Shown here in pieces: positions 34,612 to 41,225 of a DNA stretch of 46,539 nucleotides (positions are counted from its first letter, which is position 1; each line of letters starts with the position of its first letter). A program made the translations under genes and the position numbers. Origin of the DNA: an uncultured Clostridia bacterium (lineage in GTDB: Bacteria; Bacillota; Clostridia; Lachnospirales; CAG-274). The stretch covers positions 1 through 46,539 of the forward strand of contig CANQBJ010000012.1 of NCBI GenBank assembly GCA_947589665.1, in the 5' to 3' direction. The notes under the pieces are model-generated. The model made no database searches, was not told where the DNA came from, and was given only the letters and a program-made list of their open reading frames with translations.

Positions 34612-34640
34612 ATAGTAACACAAGGGAATTTTATTGTCAA
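34612..34640 (-). promoter_or_regulatory. Predicted promoter of the rpmG-rplA block
   Basis: Minus strand TTGACA, 17-nt spacer, TACTAT. Confidence 0.78.
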
Positions 34641-34679
34641 GAAAAATTTAGGAAAATTAAGAAAAATCATATATAAAGG

Positions 34680-34985
34680 TTATTTCAGTCCTTTGGCAAG
34701 GGCTATAAGGGTGTTAAGCTGTTCTGAACTGAGCCTCTTAGCTGCAGATATCAGCTCGTTTATACTGACAGGGTTATTTGATGCCGTATCAAAAAATTCT
34801 GCAGGAGATACTCCAAGATAGTCGCAGATATAGAAAAACACAGTCATGGAGGGCAGATTAATGCCATTTTCTATATTGTTGATATAGCCTGCACTCTGAC
34901 CTATGGAAAGGCTCATATCCCTTGCAGATACGCCCTTGTTCATTCTAAGCTGTATCAATCTTTCTATAAACTGTTCCTTTGTCAT
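34680..34985 (-). CDS. XRE-family helix-turn-helix regulator
   Basis: A 101-residue DNA-binding protein. The Cro/CI-type HTH covers about residues 3-60 (RMNKGVSARDMSLSIGQSAGY, interrupted here by one step, then NNIENGINLPS). The C-terminal 40 residues are helical (ELISAAKRLSSEQLNTLIAL), likely for dimerisation. The start is ATG 34985, 9 nt after AGGAGG; the ATG at 34994 is one base from that site. It diverges from a SLOG-domain gene, with a palindrome between them, which suggests it controls itself and perhaps its neighbour. Confidence 0.85.
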   Translation of the reverse strand: MTKEQFIERLIQLRMNKGVSARDMSLSIGQSAGYINNIENGINLPSMTVFFYICDYLGVSPAEFFDTASNNPVSINELISAAKRLSSEQLNTLIALAKGLK

Positions 34986-34998
34986 AATATTCATCCTC

Positions 34999-35023
34999 CT
35001 GTATATAATTGTACTATATACAG
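34999..35023. promoter_or_regulatory. Palindromic operator between the XRE and SLOG genes
   Basis: CTGTATATA-ATTGTAC-TATATACAG: 9-bp perfect arms and a 7-nt centre, just upstream of the XRE ribosome site. Confidence 0.65.
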
Positions 35024-35058
35024 CTCTATGTTATAACTAAACATTTCATTAATTATTG

Positions 35059-35087
35059 TTGACATATCTAAAATAATTAGATAAAAT
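35059..35087 (+). promoter_or_regulatory. Predicted promoter of the SLOG gene
   Basis: TTGACA, 17-nt spacer, TAAAAT. Confidence 0.78.
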
Positions 35088-35125
35088 TACTTTATGTAAA
35101 TATTTTGAATAGTCAGGTGATAATT

Positions 35126-35602
35126 ATGATCGAAAAAACCTGCTGCTTTACCGGACATAGGTATATTCCTGCAAATCAATATAAATATATTGTTAATCAA
35201 TTAAATGAAATTGTAACTATGTTGATAAATAAAGGATATAGATATTTTGGAACAGGGGGCGCACTTGGGTTTGATACTATTGCGGCACAGACGGTGCTTA
35301 ATTTAAAAAAACAATATTCATGGATAAGATTAATTCTTGTTTTACCTTGTGTAAATCAGATAAAGGGCTGGAATAAGAAAGATATTGATGTTTATAATAA
35401 AATAAAAAACAGATGTGATAAATACGTATATGTTTCTGAAAATTATTATGAAGGATGTATGCAAAAAAGAAACAGACATCTTGTAAATAACAGCAGTTGC
35501 TGTGTATGCTATTTTACAGGGAAAAAGGGCGGAACGTCATATACAGTCAATTATGCAGCAAAGAAAGGTCTTAAGATTTATAATATCGGAAATAATGTTT
35601 AG
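35126..35602 (+). CDS. SLOG-domain protein (DUF1273/YpsA-like)
   Basis: A 158-residue soluble protein. It starts with TCCFTGHRYIP, the nucleotide-binding motif of the DUF1273/YpsA branch of the SLOG superfamily, and has GTGGALGFDTIAAQTVL as the second conserved block; NNSSCCVCYFTGKKGGTSYT near the end is the third. SLOG proteins bind or cleave nucleotide derivatives and often serve as ligand sensors, some in anti-phage systems. No effector is fused here. A/T content is higher than in neighbouring genes, a possible sign of transfer. The ATG at 35126 follows CAGGTGA; the track-length frame begins 21 bp upstream without a site. Confidence 0.85.
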   Translation: MIEKTCCFTGHRYIPANQYKYIVNQLNEIVTMLINKGYRYFGTGGALGFDTIAAQTVLNLKKQYSWIRLILVLPCVNQIKGWNKKDIDVYNKIKNRCDKYVYVSENYYEGCMQKRNRHLVNNSSCCVCYFTGKKGGTSYTVNYAAKKGLKIYNIGNNV

Positions 35603-35725
35603 CGGATCGTTCATATGGCAGCGGCGCACCTTGGCTTCACTTCGTTATGTCTTGGTCTTAGTGCATATATCCGATGATAAGCAGACTTATAAACGCAGAT
35701 ATAACTGAATATTACCACAAAAAAC
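35603..35725. other. Short intergenic stretch after the SLOG gene
   Basis: No gene or repeat is recognised here. A small unrelated GC-richer segment (CAGCGGCGCACCTTGG) breaks the AT-rich pattern. Confidence 0.3.
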
Positions 35726-35758
35726 GGGGTCATTCCATTGATTTAATGCAATGACCCC
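35726..35758 (+). terminator. Hairpin after the SLOG gene
   Basis: GGGGTCATT/AATGACCCC, 9-bp perfect stem with a 15-nt loop. It is followed only by a loose T-rich stretch, so terminator status is moderate. Confidence 0.6.
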
Positions 35759-35762
35759 ATCA

Positions 35763-36211
35763 TTTGTTTTTGTTTGTATTAGTATCGACCTCTCAGTCAG
35801 CCCCGCTCACAGTTATTTTTATATAAGCTTTTGCCGCGGCTGACAGCTCCATTGCAGCGGAAGAAGTTATCCGCCGATACGAAGTATCGCTTTTGCCGAA
35901 GGCAAAAGTGCTGAACCTGCGAAGGGGAGCTTTAGGTGTGCGCCTTTCAAAGTCGCTTATTTACTTATAAAAACAACAACTAAAATGCTGTCACAGCCTT
36001 GCGGTAAATGACCTCCCCTTCGCAAGGGGAGGGGGACATTGCACCGAAAGATTTATCGGAATTGAATCGGAAAGATTTATCCGACGATACGAAGTATCGC
36101 TTTTACCGAAGGTAAAAGTTCTGATAGACCGCAGGTCGGCTTTCGGCAAAGCCGAAAGTGCTGACGCCGATAGGCGGTGGAGAGGTCAGTATTCCTCTAA
36201 ACAAAAACTTA
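35763..36211 (-). repeat. Modular intergenic repeat, copy G (longest, double insert)
   Basis: Reverse copy in a convergent gap. The left end is degenerate (TTGTTTTTGTTTG); the right end is TAAACAAAAACTTA. It carries the CGATACGAAGTATCG and TTTTGCC-GAA-GGCAAAA palindromes twice: once between the CCGCGG-type module and the core (about 35860-35930), and again after the CTCCCC-TTCGCAA-GGGGAG hairpin (36090-36165, here TTTTACC-GAA-GGTAAAA, with an added CTTTCGGC-AAA-GCCGAAAG). Confidence 0.85.
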
Positions 36212-36223
36212 ATATATCCTTTT

Positions 36224-36430
36224 TTACTTATCTGCAAGATAGCTGTTAATAGTGTTCACGATATCATCGGCATCCATACCGTGTACCATTGCGGCTTCCT
36301 CAAGAGTTTCGCCCTGGGCTGAAGGACAGCCTATGCAGTGCATACCTGCGCTCATAAGTATAGGTATGATACCTCTGTCTACCATAATAAGATCGCTTAT
36401 TATCATATCCTTTGAAATTGTCTTTGCCAT
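36224..36430 (-). CDS. DUF1858 small redox-type protein
   Basis: A 68-residue protein matching DUF1858, often found next to or fused to hybrid-cluster (prismane) proteins. Conserved text: ISDLIMVDRGIIPILMSAGM, then HCIGCPSAQGETLEEAA. The CIGC pair is the presumed redox disulfide or metal ligand. The C-terminus DADDIVNTINSYL is helical. AAAAGGAGA precedes the ATG. It lies 28 bp before lepB on the same strand. No hybrid-cluster gene is in the window. Confidence 0.88.
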   Translation of the reverse strand: MAKTISKDMIISDLIMVDRGIIPILMSAGMHCIGCPSAQGETLEEAAMVHGMDADDIVNTINSYLADK

Positions 36431-36457
36431 AGTATATCTCTCCTTTTCATAAATTTA

Positions 36458-37192
36458 TTAAAAATTGTTTTTTATCACACCCATTTTGTTGAATGGGAAG
36501 TATCTGAATATTGCCTTGCCCTGTACATAGCCTTCAGGCACAAAGGTGTTTCTCCAGAAACGGGAGTCTGCGGAGTTGTTTCTGTTGTCACCCATCATAA
36601 AGTAGCAGTTCTCGTCGAAAAGTCCGTCGCCGTCCTTATCGTAGATGCCTGTATCCTCTATGTACTGTGCAAAGTCTGCTATGCTGTCTCCTGCCTTGGG
36701 TACGGTATATACGGCATCGTTTGTGTCCATCTGACCGTTTACAAAGCTGTCCTCAAGAGGCTCCGCACTGTCGTTTATATATATTTCGTTGGCGCGTATA
36801 TCCACCTTGTCTCCGGGAAGTCCTATTACTCTCTTGATATACAGTACATTATCGTCATCGGGGAATTTGAATACAGCTATGTCAAAGCGCTCAGGCGAAT
36901 TAATATAGTAGGATATCCTGTTGGCTATGAGCCTGTCCCCTGTCATAATGGTAGTTTCCATTGAGGCAGAGGGTATCTTGGCATTTACTATTATAAAGTG
37001 GGTGATAAGGTACGCTGCGATCACGGCTACGATTATGGTCTTTATCCAGCTTAATATCTCAGCCAATACCCCGCCGTCCTCTTCTTCGATATCCTCATAT
37101 ATATCGCTGTCTAAGCCCTCTTCCTCTGCAGGCTCTATTTCATCGGGCAGAATTTCTTCAATTTTATCCTCATTGTTATTATAATCATTCAT
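36458..37192 (-). CDS. lepB: Signal peptidase I
   Basis: Membrane serine protease that cuts Sec signal peptides. 244 residues: an unusually acidic N-terminal extension of about 40 residues (DEIEPAEEEGLDSDIYEDIE), one membrane segment (about 45-70), then the S26 boxes. IPSASMETTIMTGDRL holds catalytic Ser77, VLYIKRVIGLPGDKV holds catalytic Lys120, and MMGDNRNNSADSRFW is box E. A short inserted region with DKDGDGLFDENC may bind calcium. The ATG at 37192 lies 10 nt after GGAGAA; the TTG at 37210 would use no site. It can process the signal peptides of the giant proteins in this window. Divergent from rmlA. Confidence 0.94.
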   Translation of the reverse strand: MNDYNNNEDKIEEILPDEIEPAEEEGLDSDIYEDIEEEDGGVLAEILSWIKTIIVAVIAAYLITHFIIVNAKIPSASMETTIMTGDRLIANRISYYINSPERFDIAVFKFPDDDNVLYIKRVIGLPGDKVDIRANEIYINDSAEPLEDSFVNGQMDTNDAVYTVPKAGDSIADFAQYIEDTGIYDKDGDGLFDENCYFMMGDNRNNSADSRFWRNTFVPEGYVQGKAIFRYFPFNKMGVIKNNF

Positions 37193-37229
37193 ATACAGCT
37201 TATTCTCCAATTCTTATTTATTATATTCA

Positions 37230-37258
37230 ATGATACACCATATTTTTGCCAAAGTCAA
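37230..37258 (-). promoter_or_regulatory. Predicted lepB promoter
   Basis: Minus strand TTGACT, 17-nt spacer, TATCAT. Confidence 0.7.
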
Positions 37259-37265
37259 TATTGGC

Positions 37266-37294
37266 TTGACTGTAAAATTGTCATATGGTAAAAT
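37266..37294 (+). promoter_or_regulatory. Predicted rml-operon promoter
   Basis: TTGACT, 17-nt spacer, TAAAAT; back to back with the lepB promoter. Confidence 0.72.
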
Positions 37295-37323
37295 TATTAT
37301 AATTTACAAAGGAGGCATTTATT

Positions 37324-38202
37324 ATGAAAGGAATAGTGTTGGCAGGCGGCAGCGGAACAAGGCTTTATCCGCTGACAATGGTAACGAGCAAACAGCTTTT
37401 GCCCGTATACGACAAGCCTATGATATATTACCCTCTTTCCACGCTTATGCTTGCGGGGATAAGGGATATACTTATAATATCCACACCTGTGGACCTGCCT
37501 AATTTTGAAAGGCTTCTGGGCGATGGTTCAAAATTTGGTATTAATCTGAGCTATAAGGTTCAGCCCAGTCCCGACGGACTTGCTCAGGCATTTTTAATAG
37601 GAGAGGAATTTATAGCAGGCGATAGCTGTGCCATGGTGCTTGGGGATAATATTTTTTACGGCAGCAATCTTTCAAGGCATCTTAAAGAGGCGGCGGCAAA
37701 GGAAAAGGGCGCTACTATATTCGGATATTATGTAAACGACCCTGAGCGTTTCGGCATTGTGGAGTTTGACGAGAACGGCAAGGCTGTATCTATAGAAGAA
37801 AAGCCTGCCCACCCCAAGTCAAACTACTGTGTGACGGGGCTTTATTTCTACGACAGCACCGTTGTGGAAAAGGCAAAAAGGGTAAAGCCTTCCAAGAGGG
37901 GAGAGCTTGAGATAACAGATCTTAACAGAATGTATCTGGAGGAGGGCTCTCTTGATGTCATAACTCTCGGCAGGGGCTATGCATGGCTTGACACAGGCAC
38001 TGTAGACGCTCTTAACGAGGCGGGAGAGTTTGTAAAGGTCATAGAGGGCAGACAGGGCATTATGATATCCGCTATTGAGGAAATAGCCTATAAAAACGGC
38101 TGGATAACCAAGGAACAGCTTATGGAGGCTGCCGAGGCTTACGGCAAGTCTGCCTATGGTCAGCATCTTAAGAATGTTGTGGATAATAAATACTTGTATT
38201 GA
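37324..38202 (+). CDS. rmlA: Glucose-1-phosphate thymidylyltransferase
   Basis: First enzyme of dTDP-L-rhamnose synthesis: glucose-1-phosphate plus dTTP to dTDP-glucose. 292 residues, normal length. The nucleotide-binding start is [16 protein letters not shown], then [28 protein letters not shown] and [20 protein letters not shown]; the end has [20 protein letters not shown] precedes the ATG. The next gene starts 14 bp later. Confidence 0.97.
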   Translation: MKGIVLAGGSGTRLYPLTMVTSKQLLPVYDKPMIYYPLSTLMLAGIRDILIISTPVDLPNFERLLGDGSKFGINLSYKVQPSPDGLAQAFLIGEEFIAGDSCAMVLGDNIFYGSNLSRHLKEAAAKEKGATIFGYYVNDPERFGIVEFDENGKAVSIEEKPAHPKSNYCVTGLYFYDSTVVEKAKRVKPSKRGELEITDLNRMYLEEGSLDVITLGRGYAWLDTGTVDALNEAGEFVKVIEGRQGIMISAIEEIAYKNGWITKEQLMEAAEAYGKSAYGQHLKNVVDNKYLY

Positions 38203-38216
38203 CGGAGGCTATTATA

Positions 38217-39236
38217 ATGAAAATACTTGTTACAGGCGGCGCCGGCTTTATAGGCGGAAATTTTGTACATTATATGCTTAAGGAGCATAAGGACTACGAC
38301 ATACTCTGTGTGGACAAGCTGACCTATGCAGGCAATATGGAAACTCTTGCTCCCGTTATGGATAACCCGCATTTTAAGTTTGTAAGGGCGGATATTGCGG
38401 ACAGAGATGCTATATTCAAGATATTTGAAGAGGAAAAGCCCGACATAGTCGTGAACTTTGCGGCGGAAAGCCATGTAGACCGCTCTATTGAGGACCCCGG
38501 CATTTTCCTTAAGACCAATATATTGGGTACTCAGGTAATGATGGACGCCTGCAGGCAATACGGTATAGAGCGCTATCATCAGGTGTCTACAGACGAGGTA
38601 TACGGAGACCTGCCTCTTGATAGGCCCGATCTTTTCTTTACCGAGGAAACGCCTATACACACGTCAAGTCCCTACAGTGCGTCAAAGGCATCTGCGGATT
38701 TGCTTGTTCAGGCATATCACAGGACATTTGGCCTGCCTGTGACCATATCAAGGTGTTCAAATAACTATGGCCCCTATCATTTCCCCGAAAAGCTTATACC
38801 TCTAATGATAGCAAATGCTCTTAACGACAAGCCTCTTCCCGTATACGGCAAGGGCGAAAATGTAAGGGATTGGCTCTATGTGGAGGATCACTGCAGGGCT
38901 ATCGACCTTATTATACACAAGGGCAGTGTCGGAGAGGTCTACAACATAGGCGGCCATAACGAAATGGCGAATATAGACATAGTAAAGATAATATGTAAGG
39001 AATTGGGCAAGCCCGAAAGCCTTATTACCTATGTTACTGACAGAAAGGGACACGATATGCGCTATGCCATTGATCCCACAAAGATACACAATGAACTGGG
39101 CTGGCTTCCCGAAACTATGTTTAAGGACGGCATAAAGAAAACCATACAGTGGTATCTGGACAACAGACAGTGGTGGGAGAACATCATAAACGGCGAATAT
39201 CGTGAATATTACAAAAAAATGTATGAGGGCAGATAA
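38217..39236 (+). CDS. rmlB: dTDP-glucose 4,6-dehydratase
   Basis: Second enzyme of the rhamnose path, an SDR-fold NAD enzyme. 339 residues. NAD motif GGAGFIGGNF, VNFAAESHVDRSI, active-site STDEVYGDLP, YSASKASADLLV with the catalytic YxxxK, and RCSNNYGPYHFPEKLIPLMI. The ATG at 38217 follows GGAGG; the longer in-frame start overlaps rmlA without a site. One base separates its stop from rmlD. Confidence 0.97.
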   Translation: MKILVTGGAGFIGGNFVHYMLKEHKDYDILCVDKLTYAGNMETLAPVMDNPHFKFVRADIADRDAIFKIFEEEKPDIVVNFAAESHVDRSIEDPGIFLKTNILGTQVMMDACRQYGIERYHQVSTDEVYGDLPLDRPDLFFTEETPIHTSSPYSASKASADLLVQAYHRTFGLPVTISRCSNNYGPYHFPEKLIPLMIANALNDKPLPVYGKGENVRDWLYVEDHCRAIDLIIHKGSVGEVYNIGGHNEMANIDIVKIICKELGKPESLITYVTDRKGHDMRYAIDPTKIHNELGWLPETMFKDGIKKTIQWYLDNRQWWENIINGEYREYYKKMYEGR

Positions 39237-39237
39237 A

Positions 39238-40083
39238 ATGAAGGTACTTGTAACAGGAGTAAATGGACAGCTGGGGCATGATGTTGTAAATGAGCTTGAA
39301 AAAAGAGGACACAACACCTTTGGCACAGATGTTGACAATATGGATATTACAGACAGCACTGCTGTTGAAAAAACAATAAAGGAATATATGCCCGACGCAG
39401 TTATTCACTGCGCCGCATATACGGCTGTGGACAATGCCGAGGACAATATTGATGTCTGCCGCCGCATAAATAAGGACGGTACCGCTAATATTGCAAGGGT
39501 CTGTAAAGAAATAGACGCCAAGATGATATATATTTCCACGGACTATGTATTTGACGGAAAGGGTACGCGTCCCTGGGAGCCAGAGGATAAGGCGGACCCC
39601 CTTAATGTATACGGACTTACTAAGTATGAAGGCGAACAGGCGGTACAGGAATACCTTGAGAAGTTCTTTATAGTAAGGATAGCATGGGTATTCGGAGTAA
39701 ACGGCAAAAACTTTATTAAGACTATGCTGAGATTAGGCAGGGAAAGAGGCGCCGTATCCGTTGTGAATGATCAGGTAGGCTCTCCTACCTATACCTATGA
39801 CCTTGCGGTGCTTCTTGCGGATATGGCGGAAAGCGAAAAATACGGCATTTATCACGCTACCAATGAGGGAGATTTTTGCTCCTGGTATGAATTTGCCTGC
39901 TATATATTCCAGGCGGCGGGTATGGATGTAAAGGTCACTCCCGTAAGCGGCAGCGAATTTCCCGCTAAGGCAAAGCGCCCCGAAAACAGCAGAATGAGTA
40001 AGGAAAAGCTTTCGGAGAATGGCTTTGGCAGGCTTCCCCAGTGGAAGGACGCCGTTAAGAGATATGTGGATATAATCAAATAA
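39238..40083 (+). CDS. rmlD: dTDP-4-dehydrorhamnose reductase
   Basis: Final enzyme of the rhamnose path, reducing the 4-keto group with NAD(P)H. 281 residues. NAD motif GVNGQLGHDVV, CAAYTAVDNAE, STDYVFDGKG, YGLTKYEGEQAV with the catalytic YxxxK, and the C-terminal RPENSRMSKEKL. The ATG at 39238 lies 1 bp after the rmlB stop, with GAGGG inside the end of rmlB. The 3,5-epimerase RmlC, which works between RmlB and RmlD, is not encoded in the operon. Confidence 0.96.
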   Translation: MKVLVTGVNGQLGHDVVNELEKRGHNTFGTDVDNMDITDSTAVEKTIKEYMPDAVIHCAAYTAVDNAEDNIDVCRRINKDGTANIARVCKEIDAKMIYISTDYVFDGKGTRPWEPEDKADPLNVYGLTKYEGEQAVQEYLEKFFIVRIAWVFGVNGKNFIKTMLRLGRERGAVSVVNDQVGSPTYTYDLAVLLADMAESEKYGIYHATNEGDFCSWYEFACYIFQAAGMDVKVTPVSGSEFPAKAKRPENSRMSKEKLSENGFGRLPQWKDAVKRYVDIIK

Positions 40084-40146
40084 TGCCCATATCCCCACAA
40101 GGAGTATATTTCGGTGTGGGATTTATGGCGCAAAGGAAGTGATGCT

Positions 40147-40587
40147 GTGGAATTCAAGTGGTATAAAAATGAGCTTTCGGACTATGCAAGGAGCATAAGA
40201 GAAAAGGTTTTCTGCGATGAACAGGGCGTACTGCCAGAGGAGGACTTTGACGGAAGCGATAGGCATAGTGAAAGCGTTGTATTATTAATAGAAGAACCCC
40301 CCAATTCCCCAAAAAAGCCTGTTGCCACAGGCAGGATCATAGTAGGCGCAAGGGGAGAGGCGACCTTAGGCAGGATCGCCTGCGTCAAGGAGGAAAGAGG
40401 CAAGGGCTATGGCGCCGTTATCGTCAAAGAGCTTATGCGCCGCTGCGGCGAAAAGGGCTTCGATACGGTATATGTTCACTCCCAGACAAGAGCAAAGGGC
40501 TTTTACGAAAAACTGGGCTTTAAGGAATACGGCGATGTTTATATGGAAGCGGGTATCGCCCATATTAATATGGTTAGGGGGATATGA
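40147..40587 (+). CDS. GNAT-family N-acetyltransferase
   Basis: A 146-residue acyl-CoA-dependent acetyltransferase. It has the IREKVFCDEQGV entry text of the ElaA-like GNAT branch. The acetyl-CoA loop is RGKGYGAVIVKELMRRC, and motif B is VYVHSQTRAKGFYEKLGFKEYGD. The substrate is unknown. GTG 40147 is placed 8-9 nt after AAAGGAAG; a GTG at 40114 after AAGGAG is also possible and would add 11 residues. It follows rmlD by about 63 bp and is probably in the same transcript, but a link with rhamnose is not shown. Confidence 0.85.
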   Translation: MEFKWYKNELSDYARSIREKVFCDEQGVLPEEDFDGSDRHSESVVLLIEEPPNSPKKPVATGRIIVGARGEATLGRIACVKEERGKGYGAVIVKELMRRCGEKGFDTVYVHSQTRAKGFYEKLGFKEYGDVYMEAGIAHINMVRGI

Positions 40588-40592
40588 TAAAT

Positions 40593-40625
40593 AGTGCTGC
40601 TGAAATCAAAGCAGCACTTATTTTT
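40593..40625 (+). terminator. Terminator of the rml-GNAT unit
   Basis: AGTGCTGCT, GAAATCAA loop, AGCAGCACT, then TATTTTT. Confidence 0.9.
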
Positions 40626-40654
40626 ATAAGATGAAAATGTAAAGGTTGTTGTAT

Positions 40655-40895
40655 TAAATTTGTGTTTATCTCAATAACTCGACCCTATCGACAGCCCAAC
40701 GCAAATGTATTTTAAATTCAACGAAATGGTTGGGCTGCCACTTCCCCTTGCGAAGGGGAAGTTTAGGTTTATGCCCTTTAAAGTCGCTTATTTACTTAGA
40801 AAAACAACAACTAAACTGTGGTCACAGCCTTGCGGTAAATGACCTCCCCTTCGCAAGGGGAGGGGGACCATGCGCAGCATGGTGGAAGGGTCGTT
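40655..40895 (-). repeat. Modular intergenic repeat, copy H (truncated)
   Basis: Reverse copy. The left end TAAATTTGTGTTTA is present, then AGCCCAACG...ATGGTTGGGCTGCC (the long arm module also in B), CTTCCCC-TTGCGAA-GGGGAAG, the core, CTCCCC-TTCGCAA-GGGGAG and CCATGC-GCA-GCATGG. After GGAAGGGTCG the expected right end is missing; a pyrimidine-rich stretch of TTCTTCTTCT follows. Confidence 0.85.
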
Positions 40896-41108
40896 CTCTT
40901 CTTCTTCTACCTTTACCTCTTCTAAAGAGCGCAAACAAACATTCACAAAAAGTTCAAAGTGCAATTTACCCAAAAAGCCCCTAACAGGAGCTTATTTTTT
41001 TGTAAAAAATGCTCAAAAAAAAGTCAAAAAAAATTTTTTTAGGGCAAGCCTACAAAAATAATGGAAGATATTTGTGTATTAATGAAATAAATATTTTCAA
41101 AAAAGAAA
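40896..41108. other. AT-rich gap before the SLH promoter
   Basis: No gene is supported. It begins where repeat H breaks off and holds long A and T runs (AAAAAAAGTC, AAAATTTTTTT). Confidence 0.35.
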
Positions 41109-41137
41109 TTGACTTTTTGACGAAAACACTATATAAT
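41109..41137 (+). promoter_or_regulatory. Predicted SLH-gene promoter
   Basis: TTGACT, 17-nt spacer, TATAAT. Confidence 0.8.
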
Positions 41138-41158
41138 TCTAGTTGTATAATATTCTTA

Positions 41159-41181
41159 GGAGAAAGTATGCACATTTCTCC
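41159..41181 (+). promoter_or_regulatory. Leader hairpin of the SLH gene
   Basis: GGAGAAA-GTATGCACA-TTTCTCC, about 20 nt after the predicted transcript start, with possible outer pairing (TTAGGA repeats on both sides). Perhaps an mRNA-stabilising 5' hairpin. Confidence 0.5.
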
Positions 41182-41225
41182 ACTTAGGATATTCAAACAC
41201 AAATAAATAAAGGAGGAATTTTAAC

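Noticed and set aside
40730..40984. Open frame of 84 codons across repeat copy H
   Set aside because: Same reason: repeat-derived, interrupted in other copies.
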